DNA of 64,000 bases from Caulobacter sp. Its GTDB lineage: Bacteria > Pseudomonadota > Alphaproteobacteria > Caulobacterales > Caulobacteraceae. Shown in pieces: positions 1-9,659 of this stretch. Within the stretch, counting starts at the first letter, position 1. Every line of letters starts with the position of its first letter. The translations under genes and the position numbers were made by a program. The notes under the pieces are model-generated. The model saw only the letters and a program-made list of their open reading frames with translations, did not search any database and was not told the DNA's origin. The stretch is from contig WGLL01000012.1 of NCBI GenBank assembly GCA_016125585.1, positions 1 to 64,000 on the forward strand, in the 5' to 3' direction.

Positions 1-68
1 CGCGGCTTGTTCGGAAGCAGCGGCTCGATCAGCCGCCACTCCACCTCGCTAAGGTCATATCGCGCCAT
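1..68 (-). CDS. IS5-family transposase, N-terminal fragment
   Basis: Twenty-two codons are visible on the minus strand, reading MARYDLSEVEWRLIEPLLP and then NKP. This is the typical opening of IS5-family DDE transposases (a W-x-L-I-E-P-L-L-P motif). The ATG at 68 follows an AGGAG ribosome binding site about 8 bases upstream. The catalytic DDE core lies beyond the window edge, so activity cannot be judged. Confidence 0.75.
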   Translation of the reverse strand, partial: MARYDLSEVEWRLIEPLLPNKP

Positions 69-136
69 CTCAAGGCTCCTTTCGGAAGCCTTGAATCAGC
101 GCCGACCTCAGCCAGCAACCTTTATGGGTTCAGAAC
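1..136 (-). mobile_element. End of an IS5-family insertion sequence (cut by window edge)
   Basis: The left edge holds the first codons of a transposase with about 68 bases of leader before them. The leader ends at a CTAG tetranucleotide (137-140), the target preferred by the IS427 group of the IS5 family, so I place the element boundary at about 136. The outer sequence, read on the minus strand from 136, begins GTTCTGAACCC and may be part of the terminal inverted repeat. The second end and the target duplication lie outside the window, so the boundary is inferred. Confidence 0.55.
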
Positions 137-194
137 CTAGCCGCGCCCGGCCCGAAGCAACAGAGGCCAGTTGGTGCCGCCCCGGCTCAATCGA

Positions 195-686
195 TCACGG
201 CAGGAAGCGGAAGGACTCGTAGAATTGCCCCGCCCAGGGCTGAGCCTTGTTGTCAGGGCCCGGGGTGGTGAATAGCTGATAGAGATGGCCTTCGCGATAG
301 ATGATCCGGTCCATCAGGATCGACCCGTTCGCGGATCGGAACACCAGCTCACTAGCTGGCGCGCCCTGGACCGTGAAATCCCTGCGCGACAAAACAAGAC
401 CACCCTTGGCCTTTCGTGAGGTCTCGACGGCATCGAAAGCTTGCTTTGTATCGGGAACTTCGCCGACCGGCATGACCGCCACGATGACCATGTTGGCCGC
501 ATCGTCGACGACGTAGGTGCGCATCTTCAGCCCGTTGGTCTCCGACTCCGTGATCTGCGGATACCTCGGAAAATTTATGGAGAACTTGTCCGGCGCGAAG
601 TTGAAACGGGTCCAGGTTGTCTGGGAGACGGCGGCCGTGGCCGTGATGACCATCAGGACGGCGGGAAGCCAGGCAATTCTTCGCAT
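195..686 (-). CDS. Secreted hypothetical protein, paralogue of the upstream gene
   Basis: 163 residues starting MRRIAWLPAVLMVITATAAV, a Sec signal peptide probably cleaved after residues 20-23. The ATG at 686 is chosen because GGAGGAG stands about 8 bases before it; the frame stays open further upstream but without a site. The mature part (WTRFNFAPDKFSINFPRYP, then a VQGAPASELVFRS segment, ending near FYESFRF) parallels the gene at 756-1355 block by block, so the two are tandem duplicates in one operon with a 69-base gap. The layout recalls small periplasmic proteins of the PsbP/DUF1795 kind, but no function can be assigned. Confidence 0.75.
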   Translation of the reverse strand: MRRIAWLPAVLMVITATAAVSQTTWTRFNFAPDKFSINFPRYPQITESETNGLKMRTYVVDDAANMVIVAVMPVGEVPDTKQAFDAVETSRKAKGGLVLSRRDFTVQGAPASELVFRSANGSILMDRIIYREGHLYQLFTTPGPDNKAQPWAGQFYESFRFLP

Positions 687-755
687 CGATAAAACTCCTC
701 CAATGGAGGATTGATAGCGCTCCCGAGGCCGCGTCACATGCCCCGTTGCGGGGGG

Positions 756-1355
756 TCAGGGCTTGTCCGGCACGGGATTCATCGTCCCGGGCGCTGTAGG
801 CTTGGGCGGGGCGACGATGCGGAAGCTGTTGATGAAGCGGTCGGCGCCCTCGGGCGCGCCGTCGATGGGGCCGACGGCCATCACCTGGAAGAAGTTGTCG
901 CCCTGGATGATCATCCGGGTGTGCATGGTCACGCCGCTGTCGGTGGAGCGAATCACCAGATCGCGGGCGGGGGCGCCGTCGACCGTCAGGTCCGCCTTGC
1001 TGATGACCTCGCCCTTGATGGCCCCCAGCGAGCCGGTGGTGGCGTTGTCGAGCGCGATCTTGGGGTCCTGACCGCCGGCGCCGCCGGTGGAGACCACCAG
1101 AAAGGCGCCCGTCGTGCCGGCCTCGAGGGAGGCGATGTCCATTACCGCCCCGCCGGGGGTGGTCTCCTGAGTCAGGCTGGGAACACCGGGAAACTCGACC
1201 AGATAGCCGTATTTGCTGTCCTTGTGGGTGCGCCACGACCCCTGCGCCCAGGCAGCCTGCGGCAGGGCGGGAAGCACGGCCAGCGTCATGGCGGCGAGGC
1301 CCAGAGCCAGGGCCAGGATAACAGGGCGAAGGGCGGAAGAGGCGGCTCGCGACAT
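756..1355 (-). CDS. Secreted hypothetical protein (PsbP/DUF1795-like fold suspected)
   Basis: 199 residues with a long hydrophobic signal region (ALRPVILALALGLAAMTLAV, then ALPQAAWAQ) and likely signal peptidase cleavage after AWA. The ATG at 1355 is preferred over an upstream GTG at 1370 because GGAGCC lies 5-7 bases before it. The mature domain starts WRTHKDSKYGYLVEFPGVP and contains VDGAPARDLVIRS and a final FINSFRI, matching WTRFNF, VQGAPASELVFRS and FYESFRF in the neighbour at 195-686. It is probably a periplasmic soluble protein of unknown role. Confidence 0.75.
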   Translation of the reverse strand: MSRAASSALRPVILALALGLAAMTLAVLPALPQAAWAQGSWRTHKDSKYGYLVEFPGVPSLTQETTPGGAVMDIASLEAGTTGAFLVVSTGGAGGQDPKIALDNATTGSLGAIKGEVISKADLTVDGAPARDLVIRSTDSGVTMHTRMIIQGDNFFQVMAVGPIDGAPEGADRFINSFRIVAPPKPTAPGTMNPVPDKP

Positions 1356-1449
1356 GACGGCTCCGTGCACGGGGCGCCGCGACCGTTATCGAACGGAGGG
1401 CGGCGCCAGGCTCATGGTCAGGTCTGTCTAGACCCTTTCGAGGCTCGGG

Positions 1450-2604
1450 TCAGCCGCCGGTGACGTCGGACCAGAACCGCTTAGCCTTGCCGAGGAAGTT
1501 GGCGGATTTGGGGTGCTGCGCCTCGCCGGTCAGATCGGCGAACTCCCGCATCAGCTCTTTCTGGCGCGCCGACAGCTGCGTCGGGGTCTCGACGAACAGC
1601 TCGACGACCAGATCGCCGCGCTCGCGCGAACGCAGGGACGGCATGCCCCGGCCCCGCAGGCGCACGGTCTTGCCGGTCTGCACGCCTTCGGGAATCTTGA
1701 CCTTCATCCGGCATTCGCCGTCGCAGTTCTCGCCGCCGGTCAGGCAGGGCGCCTCGATATCGCCGCCCAGCACCGCCGTGCTCATCGGCACCGGCACGGT
1801 GCACAGCAGGTCAAGGCCGTCGCGCTCGAACAGGTCGTGCGGCGCCACCGACAGGAAGATGTAGAGATCGCCGCGCGGACCGCCGCGCTGGCCGGCGTCG
1901 CCTTCTCCGGCCAGGCGGATGCGCGAACCGTCGTCGACCCCGGCCGGGATGCGCACCGACAGGACCCGCTCCTTGCGGACCTGGCCGGCGCCATGACAGC
2001 CCTTGCAGGGATCCATGATCATCTTGCCCGAGCCGCCGCAGCGGGGGCAGGCGCGCTCGATGGAAAAGAAGCCTTGCGTGGCCCTCACCCGTCCGGCGCC
2101 GCCGCAGCTGCTGCAGACCGTCGGGCTGGTCCCGGGCTTGGCGCCGGAGCCGTCGCAGATTTCGCAGGCCATGGCCGAGGGCACCTTGATCTCGACCTCG
2201 GCGCTGGCATAGGCCTGCTCCAGGGTGATCTCGAGGTCGTAGCGCAGGTCGGCGCCACGGGCCGGGCCGTTGTTGCGCTGGCGGCCGCGGCCGCCGAACA
2301 TCTCGCCGAAGGCGTCGCCGAACACCTCGTTGAAGATGTCGTGGACGTCGGAAAAGCCCTGGTGGCCGCCGCCGCCGCCCATGCCGTTCACCCCGGCATG
2401 GCCGAAGCGATCGTAGGCCGCCCGCTTCTGCGGATCGGACAGGATGGAATAGGCCTCGTTGATTTCCTTGAAGCGCGCGGAGGCGTCCTCGCAGCCGCCG
2501 TTGCGGTCGGGATGGTGCTCCATCGCCTGCTTGCGGAAGGCGGACTTCAGCGCCGCGTCGTCAACGCCGCGAGCCACACCAAGGATTTCGTAATAGTCGC
2601 GCAT
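1450..2604 (-). CDS. dnaJ: Chaperone protein DnaJ (Hsp40)
   Basis: 384 residues, the full length of a type I DnaJ. The J domain occupies residues 1-70 with HPD at 31-33, the motif that stimulates DnaK ATPase. A Gly-rich linker (about 72-115) follows, then four zinc-binding CxxCxGxG repeats (Cys pairs 147/150, 164/167, 186/189, 200/203) and the substrate-binding C-terminal region. That region carries a short Cys-containing insertion (GGENCDGECRM) of a kind also seen in Caulobacter DnaJ. It is a cytoplasmic co-chaperone of DnaK, lies 153 bases downstream of dnaK on the same strand, and is probably co-transcribed with it. Confidence 0.97.
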   Translation of the reverse strand: MRDYYEILGVARGVDDAALKSAFRKQAMEHHPDRNGGCEDASARFKEINEAYSILSDPQKRAAYDRFGHAGVNGMGGGGGHQGFSDVHDIFNEVFGDAFGEMFGGRGRQRNNGPARGADLRYDLEITLEQAYASAEVEIKVPSAMACEICDGSGAKPGTSPTVCSSCGGAGRVRATQGFFSIERACPRCGGSGKMIMDPCKGCHGAGQVRKERVLSVRIPAGVDDGSRIRLAGEGDAGQRGGPRGDLYIFLSVAPHDLFERDGLDLLCTVPVPMSTAVLGGDIEAPCLTGGENCDGECRMKVKIPEGVQTGKTVRLRGRGMPSLRSRERGDLVVELFVETPTQLSARQKELMREFADLTGEAQHPKSANFLGKAKRFWSDVTGG

Positions 2605-2757
2605 GGCGGCTCGAAACTTACCTGGACATCAATGTCGGGAGGTGGGGGCGGTTCCGCTCCGTCGCAAGCCTCGAGGCTGGACGGAGCGGGATGCCGCGAA
2701 GGCCCGGGAAGGCGCTGGGCCCCGAGGGGCGGCGCGCTTCCTGGACGGCGTCAGTCA

Positions 2758-4665
<1,908 letters not shown>

Positions 4666-4825
4666 CTTGCGGTCTTTCGCTCCTGCTTGGCGGACGGAAC
4701 ACATAAGGGGCCTGGTGATTCAGCACCCCGTGTCTTCCTGTTCCGTCCCCTCTAGAGTTGGGGCCTCGCGGCCGGTTCAAGGTCGACGTCGCTTCCGTTT
4801 GGGGAAAGCGCCGTTTCGAGTCGGA

Positions 4826-4853
4826 ATATGGGAAGCACCCGGCGTCCCGCAAG
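4826..4853 (-). promoter_or_regulatory. Candidate sigma32 (RpoH) heat-shock promoter for dnaKJ
   Basis: On the minus strand CTTG (4853-4850) is followed after 17 bases by CCCATAT (4832-4826). This fits the alphaproteobacterial RpoH pattern (CTTG, 17-18 bases, then a CYTAT-type element). Transcription would start near 4820, giving a leader of roughly 150 bases. A second, weaker match (CTTGAA at 4781-4776, 12 bases, CCCCAA at 4763-4758) lies closer to the gene. The assignment is by pattern only. Confidence 0.6.
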
Positions 4854-4908
4854 GGCAAAACCCTATTTGCCGTGGGGGTTTGCCCGCGACGAGGAGAGAA
4901 GTCCAGCC

Positions 4909-5514
4909 ATGAGCGCGCCGCCCGGCTTCCGCCTGCTCCCCGGGGCTCTCGACCACGCCGCCCAGCAGTCGCTGGCCGGCGTGGTTCTCGCCGCCATGGA
5001 GGCCGCGCCGCCCCTGCATCATCAAACCCCGGGCGGACGCCGGATGAGCGTGGCCATGACCAGCCTCGGGCCGCTGGGCTGGATTTCCGACGCCGCCGGC
5101 TATCGCTATGTCGAGCGCCACCCGGGCACCGGACAGGCCTGGCCGGCGATGCCCCAGGTCCTGCTGGACCTGTGGTCGCGCCTGGCCGACCCGGACGTCC
5201 CGCCGGACGCCTGCCTGGTCAATCTCTATCGCGGCGAGGCGAGGATGGGCCTGCACCAGGACCGTGACGAGGCCGATCCGGCCTTTCCGGTGTTGTCGGT
5301 GTCGCTGGGCGATACCGCCATATTTCGCATCGGCGGAACCGCGCGCGGCGGCCGCACCGCCTCGGTGCGGCTGGCCTCCGGCGATGTCTGCCTGCTGGCC
5401 GGCGAGGCCAGGCTGGCCTTCCATGGGGTCGACCGGATCCTTCCCGGCTCCTCGAGCCTGATCCCGGGCGGCGGCCGCATCAATCTGACGCTCAGGCGCG
5501 CCCGCCCCGCCTGA
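4909..5514 (+). CDS. alkB: AlkB-family DNA oxidative demethylase
   Basis: 201 residues of the Fe(II)/2-oxoglutarate dioxygenase fold. The metal ligands are H116 and D118 (LHQDRDE) and H172 (AFHGVDR); the 2-oxoglutarate-binding arginines are R190 and R196 (RINLTLR). These match E. coli AlkB, which removes 1-methyladenine and 3-methylcytosine lesions from DNA with release of formaldehyde. The ATG at 4909 has a GAGGAGA site 8-9 bases upstream. It is divergent from dnaK and shares the intergenic region with the dnaK heat-shock promoter; no Ada operator is evident. Confidence 0.92.
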   Translation: MSAPPGFRLLPGALDHAAQQSLAGVVLAAMEAAPPLHHQTPGGRRMSVAMTSLGPLGWISDAAGYRYVERHPGTGQAWPAMPQVLLDLWSRLADPDVPPDACLVNLYRGEARMGLHQDRDEADPAFPVLSVSLGDTAIFRIGGTARGGRTASVRLASGDVCLLAGEARLAFHGVDRILPGSSSLIPGGGRINLTLRRARPA

Positions 5515-5578
5515 CGACTTTGTCCCGTGACATTCTGGCGCTAGGTTGCGGAAAATCGTCAGACCGGGAGGCGCCTTG

Positions 5579-6484
5579 ATGTTGACCCTCACCCGTCCGG
5601 AGGGCTCCGAGCCCGAGGACTTCCATGTTTCGCGTCGCATGCTGGGCGGCCTGTTCTTCGCCGGCTACGCGGCCGCGGCGGTCTCCGCCAGCGCCGAGCC
5701 GATCCACACCGACAGCCAGGGCCTGATCGAGGGGGTGGTGCAGATCCCGTCCTTCGACCGGTCCATCCCCGGATACATCGCCCGGCCCGACGCCGGCGGC
5801 CGCTTCCCGGTGGTGCTGGTCATCTCCGAGGTGTTCGGCATCCACGAATATATCCGCGACACCTGCCGCCGGCTGGCCAAGCTCGGCTACGTCGCCCTGG
5901 CGCCGGACTTCTTCGTGCGGCACGGCGACCCGGCTCCGGTGGTCGACTTTGGTGAAATTCGCCGGATCGTCGGCTCGACCACCGACGCCGAGACCAAGGG
6001 CGACGTCAACGCCGCCATCGCCTGGATCAACCGCCAGAAATTCGCCGATCCCAAGAAAAAGGTCATTACCGGCTTCTGCTGGGGCGGCGCGGTGGTCTGG
6101 CTGTCCTGCGAACGCACCCGCGAGTTCAAATGCGGCGTGGCCTGGTATGGCCGCTTGGCCCGCCCCGCCGACGGTCAGTTCCTCAGCGAGCCGGACCGCG
6201 AATGGCCGCTGGACCTGGCCGGGGTGCTGAAATGTCCGGTGCTGGGTCTCTATGGCGGCAAGGACCAGGGCATCACCGCTGAAAGCATCGAGGAGATGCG
6301 GAAAATCCTCGTCCGCACCCAGAAGGTGGGCAGCGACATCATCGTCTATCCCGACTCGCAGCACGGCTTCCACGCCGACTACCGCGCGACCTATGATCCG
6401 GTGGCCGCCGCCGACGGTTGGAACCGCATGCTGGCCTATTTCGCTGCCTACGGCGTCCCGCCCAAGCGCTACCGGCCCCGATAG
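5579..6484 (+). CDS. Dienelactone hydrolase family protein with Tat-like leader
   Basis: 301 residues, alpha/beta-hydrolase fold. The catalytic triad is visible as C167 (ITGFCWGGA), D229 (YGGKDQG) and H262 (SQHGFH). The cysteine nucleophile is typical of dienelactone hydrolases, which open lactone rings in chlorocatechol breakdown, although most members have unknown substrates. Residues 18-40 (SRRMLGGLFFAGYAAAA) resemble a twin-arginine signal, suggesting export, which is common in the carboxymethylenebutenolidase-like subgroup. The ATG at 5579 follows GGGAGG with 7 bases of spacing. Nothing nearby belongs to a catechol pathway. Confidence 0.88.
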   Translation: MLTLTRPEGSEPEDFHVSRRMLGGLFFAGYAAAAVSASAEPIHTDSQGLIEGVVQIPSFDRSIPGYIARPDAGGRFPVVLVISEVFGIHEYIRDTCRRLAKLGYVALAPDFFVRHGDPAPVVDFGEIRRIVGSTTDAETKGDVNAAIAWINRQKFADPKKKVITGFCWGGAVVWLSCERTREFKCGVAWYGRLARPADGQFLSEPDREWPLDLAGVLKCPVLGLYGGKDQGITAESIEEMRKILVRTQKVGSDIIVYPDSQHGFHADYRATYDPVAAADGWNRMLAYFAAYGVPPKRYRPR

Positions 6485-6497
6485 CGACGGGGCCGGT

Positions 6498-7901
6498 TCA
6501 GCGGCGGATGTCGGCCAGCACCTGCACGGCGAAGTCGACATCCGCCTCGGTGTTGCGGAAGCTGGGCGTCAGGCGGACGTGGCGGGTCAGATAGGGCGCC
6601 GCCGAGCCGATGATCCGGGCTGACCGCAGCCGCCGCACCACGCCATCCGCCGACAGCCCCGGCACGTCGAAGCTGACGATTCCGGCGCTCAGGGCCGGGT
6701 CGATCGGCGTACGAAGGGCGATATGCGGCATCTGGGAGAGGGCCAGCTTCAGCCGGCTGGCCAGCTGGCGGGTGCGGGCGGCGATCGCCGCCTTGCCGAC
6801 CATGTTGTGAAACTGGAAGGCCTCGTTGAGCGCCCAGACATGTTCGAAGGCCTTGAAGCCCCCCGGCGTCATTCGCGCCCCGGTGTTAGGACCGGGATCA
6901 TAGTTTCCAAGCCAGGCGCTGTAGGCCCCCGGAGCCAGAAAGCTGGGAATGGTCGGGGAGAACCGGGGCAGGGCGTCCGGCCGGAAAAAGACCACCCCGG
7001 TGCCGCGCGGGCCGAACAGCCACTTGTGGCACCCCGCCGCCAGCACATCGCAGCCGAGCGTCTCCATGGTTTCGTCCTCGACGCCGAACCCATGCACCCC
7101 GTCGACGCAGAGCAACACCCGCTTGTGAGGCTCGCGGCCGGCGTTGACGCCGCGCAGGGCCCTGGCGATCGCGCCGATCGGCATCTTCAGCCCGGTCGAG
7201 CTATGCACCCAGGTCAGGGCCAGAACCCGCGTCCGCTCGGTGATCGCCCCCATCAACCGCCCGACGATCTGGGGAATGCTGGCCTCCCGGGCCTGATCGA
7301 ACAGGCTGATCCGGCGCACTGTCGCGCCGTTGCGCTGGGCCGCCAGCCGCAGGGACTCGTGGGTGACGTAGTAGTCGTGGGTGGTCGTCAGGACCTCCTC
7401 GCCGTAGCCAATGATCAGGCCGTTGTAGACCAGGCCGATGCCGCTGGTGGTGCTTTCGGTCAGGGCCACGGCCTCGGGGTCGGCGCCGAAATACTGCCCG
7501 GCCGCGCGCCGGGCGGCGTTCTGCAGGGGCCTCTGGTTGGCTTCCAGATAGGTGACCGGATTGGCGTCGAGGGCCTCGCGGTGACGGGTGATGGCGTTGC
7601 GGACGATCCGCGGGTTGGACGCGAACAGCATCGCCGACAGATTGACCCAGCTCCAGTCGAGCGCCCATTGCGAGCGAACCCAGTCCCAGTTCTGACCCGG
7701 CGCGGCCACCGGCTCCGGCGACGGTGCGGCCGTGTCCTGGCCGGCGAAGTCCGGATCGCTTTCCGGTGGACCGTCACCGGGCAGTCCCGGCGGGACCTCC
7801 TGCGCGGCGACGGCCCCGGCCGCGGCCAGGCCAAGCCCGGCGCCGGCCAGCAGGCTTCGCCGGCTCAGGCCCGGCGGCCCGATCTCATTGCTTCCGGACA
7901 T
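6498..7901 (-). CDS. Tat-exported class V aminotransferase-like PLP enzyme
   Basis: 467 residues. The N-terminus has a twin-arginine signal (LSRRSLLAGAGLGLAAAGA), followed by a class V aminotransferase fold of the isopenicillin-N epimerase/cysteine desulfurase type. The Schiff-base lysine lies in AAGCHKWLFGPRGTG and the PLP-contacting aspartate in CVDGVHGFG. The ATG at 7901 follows GGAGGGG; a GTG directly before it is possible. Export of a PLP enzyme by Tat is unusual but known from PvdN of Pseudomonas. The substrate is unknown. It converges on the hydrolase gene and is divergent from the P450. Confidence 0.88.
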   Translation of the reverse strand: MSGSNEIGPPGLSRRSLLAGAGLGLAAAGAVAAQEVPPGLPGDGPPESDPDFAGQDTAAPSPEPVAAPGQNWDWVRSQWALDWSWVNLSAMLFASNPRIVRNAITRHREALDANPVTYLEANQRPLQNAARRAAGQYFGADPEAVALTESTTSGIGLVYNGLIIGYGEEVLTTTHDYYVTHESLRLAAQRNGATVRRISLFDQAREASIPQIVGRLMGAITERTRVLALTWVHSSTGLKMPIGAIARALRGVNAGREPHKRVLLCVDGVHGFGVEDETMETLGCDVLAAGCHKWLFGPRGTGVVFFRPDALPRFSPTIPSFLAPGAYSAWLGNYDPGPNTGARMTPGGFKAFEHVWALNEAFQFHNMVGKAAIAARTRQLASRLKLALSQMPHIALRTPIDPALSAGIVSFDVPGLSADGVVRRLRSARIIGSAAPYLTRHVRLTPSFRNTEADVDFAVQVLADIRR

Positions 7902-8045
7902 CACCCCTCCAGTCCCGCCCCGCCGTAAACCTTTTCAGGATCGGCGCTGCGGATCACGCGGCTTCGTCCTGGGCGGGAATGGCCATGGGGGCTCTTCCAT
8001 TCCGCCGCGTCAAAGCCTCATTGTCGCGCCCAGGGAGTGCAAGAC

Positions 8046-9326
8046 ATGAGCGCCATCACCATTCCGGAAGAGATCGCCACAAAGGCCATCGATCCGAAAG
8101 CCTACGCCGACGACAGCGTCCATGAGGCGTTTCGCTGGCTGCGGGCCAACAACCCCCTCGGCAAGGTCGAGCTGGAAGGGCTCTATCCGTTCTGGATGGT
8201 CACCCGCCACGCCGACATTCTGGAGATCAGCCGCCAGAACGATCTGTTCCATTCCGGCGACATGCCGACCACCTTCACCACCATCGAAGGCGACGCGGCG
8301 GTGCGCAAGATGACCGGCGGCAGTCCGCATCTGGTGCGCAGCCTGGTGCAGATGGACGCCCCCGATCATCCCAAATACCGGGTGATGACCCAGGCCTGGT
8401 TCCTGCCCCAGAACATCCGCAAGCTGGAAGAGCGCATCCGCCAGATCGCCCGCGAGCATGTCGACCGGATGGCGGCGCTGGGCGGCGAATGCGACTTCGT
8501 GAACGAGATCGCCCTCTATTATCCCCTGCGGGTAATCATGGAGATTCTCGGCGTGCCGCCCGAGGACGAGCCGCGCATGCTGCGCCTGACCCAGGAGCTG
8601 TTCGGGGCCCAGGACCCGGAGATGAACCGCCAGCGTCAGGAGATGATGGGCACGCCCGAGGCCATGGAGGCCCTGCAGGCCGTCATCGCCGACTTCTACA
8701 TGTATTTCAAAGGCATCACCGATGACCGCAAGGCCAATCCGGCCGAGGATCTCGCCACGGTGATCGCCAACGGCCAGATCGACGGGGCGCCGCTCAACGA
8801 CCTGGAGGCGATGAGCTACTACATCATCGTCGCCACCGCCGGCCACGACACCACCTCCTCCTCGACCGCGGGCGCGGTCTGGGGCCTGGCCGCCAATCCC
8901 GGCGAGTTCGCAAAGGTCAAGGCTGACCCGTCCCTGATCCCCGGCCTTGTCGACGAGGCGATCCGCTGGATGACCCCGGTCAAGCACTTCATGCGCTCGG
9001 CCACCGAGGATACCGAGGTCGGCGGTCGCAAGATCGCCAAGGGCGACTGGCTGTGGCTGGCCTATCCGTCCGGCAACCGGGACGAGGCGGTGTTCGAGGA
9101 CCCCGACGCCTTCCGGGTTGACCGCAAGAGCGGCAAGCATCTGGCCTTCGGCTATGGCGCTCATCTCTGCCTTGGCCAGCATCTGGCCAAGATGGAGATG
9201 CGCATCCTGTTCGAGGAACTTATTCCGCGGCTGGAATCGCTGGAACTGGCGGGCCAGCCCCGGCTGGCCCAGGCCAACTTCGTCAGCGGACCCAAGTCGC
9301 TGCCGATCCGCTATCGGCTCAGCTGA
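8046..9326 (+). CDS. Cytochrome P450
   Basis: 426 residues, a soluble bacterial-type P450. The oxygen-binding I-helix motif is AGHDTT (265-270), the K-helix ExxR is EAIR (304-307), and the haem-ligand cysteine is C375 in FGYGAHLCLGQ. It should hydroxylate a small hydrophobic substrate with electrons from a ferredoxin and reductase, neither of which is encoded nearby. The ATG at 8046 is chosen over a GTG at 8037 because AGGGAG lies about 10 bases upstream. The substrate class cannot be told from the sequence. Confidence 0.94.
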   Translation: MSAITIPEEIATKAIDPKAYADDSVHEAFRWLRANNPLGKVELEGLYPFWMVTRHADILEISRQNDLFHSGDMPTTFTTIEGDAAVRKMTGGSPHLVRSLVQMDAPDHPKYRVMTQAWFLPQNIRKLEERIRQIAREHVDRMAALGGECDFVNEIALYYPLRVIMEILGVPPEDEPRMLRLTQELFGAQDPEMNRQRQEMMGTPEAMEALQAVIADFYMYFKGITDDRKANPAEDLATVIANGQIDGAPLNDLEAMSYYIIVATAGHDTTSSSTAGAVWGLAANPGEFAKVKADPSLIPGLVDEAIRWMTPVKHFMRSATEDTEVGGRKIAKGDWLWLAYPSGNRDEAVFEDPDAFRVDRKSGKHLAFGYGAHLCLGQHLAKMEMRILFEELIPRLESLELAGQPRLAQANFVSGPKSLPIRYRLS

Positions 9327-9414
9327 CGCAAAAACGGCCCCCAGCAGGCGCCGGGAGCCGTCTCTGATCTTTGCTGCATACTCGGCGGCCGCGAGGGGCC
9401 GCCAGCCATGCGCC

Positions 9415-9555
9415 CTAGTTGGGCTTGGCTTGTTCGGCGGTGTCGGACACCGCGTCGCCGGCGGCCGAGACGTCTTCGCCGGCGCCCTTGATGGTGTTGC
9501 AGGCGGCGGTGGACATGGCGGCGGCCAGAATGGCCAGAATGACAATCTTGCGCAT
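9415..9555 (-). CDS. Entericidin-family small lipoprotein
   Basis: 46 residues: MRKIVILAILAAAMSTAAC, then NTIKGAGEDVSAAGDAVSDT. The signal peptide ends in a lipobox with Cys19 as acylation site, and the mature part has the N-T-x-x-G-A-G-x-D entericidin signature. Entericidins A and B are stress-linked lipoproteins of uncertain role, with a toxin/antidote pair proposed in E. coli. The ATG at 9555 follows GAGGAGAAG. A perfect EcfG-type promoter lies about 50 bases upstream, so it probably belongs to the general stress regulon. Confidence 0.88.
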   Translation of the reverse strand: MRKIVILAILAAAMSTAACNTIKGAGEDVSAAGDAVSDTAEQAKPN

Positions 9556-9610
9556 GGGGACTTCTCCTCGTGATCGACCCGAAACCGGGGCAGGGAACTT
9601 GCCAGACAAC

Positions 9611-9635
9611 AACGCCGACAGGGGGCCCCGGTTCC
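9611..9635 (-). promoter_or_regulatory. EcfG-type promoter upstream of entericidin
   Basis: On the minus strand GGAAC (9635-9631), 16 bases, CGTT (9614-9611). This is the exact -35/-10 pattern used by EcfG general-stress sigma factors in alphaproteobacteria. The start point would be near 9604, about 50 bases before the entericidin ATG. Confidence 0.8.
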
Positions 9636-9659
9636 CGCGCGGCGCGGCCGGATCGTCGG

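Noticed and set aside
8010..9545. Minus-strand frame of 511 codons opposite the P450 gene
   Set aside because: Antisense to a gene with intact haem and I-helix motifs; no recognisable domain.
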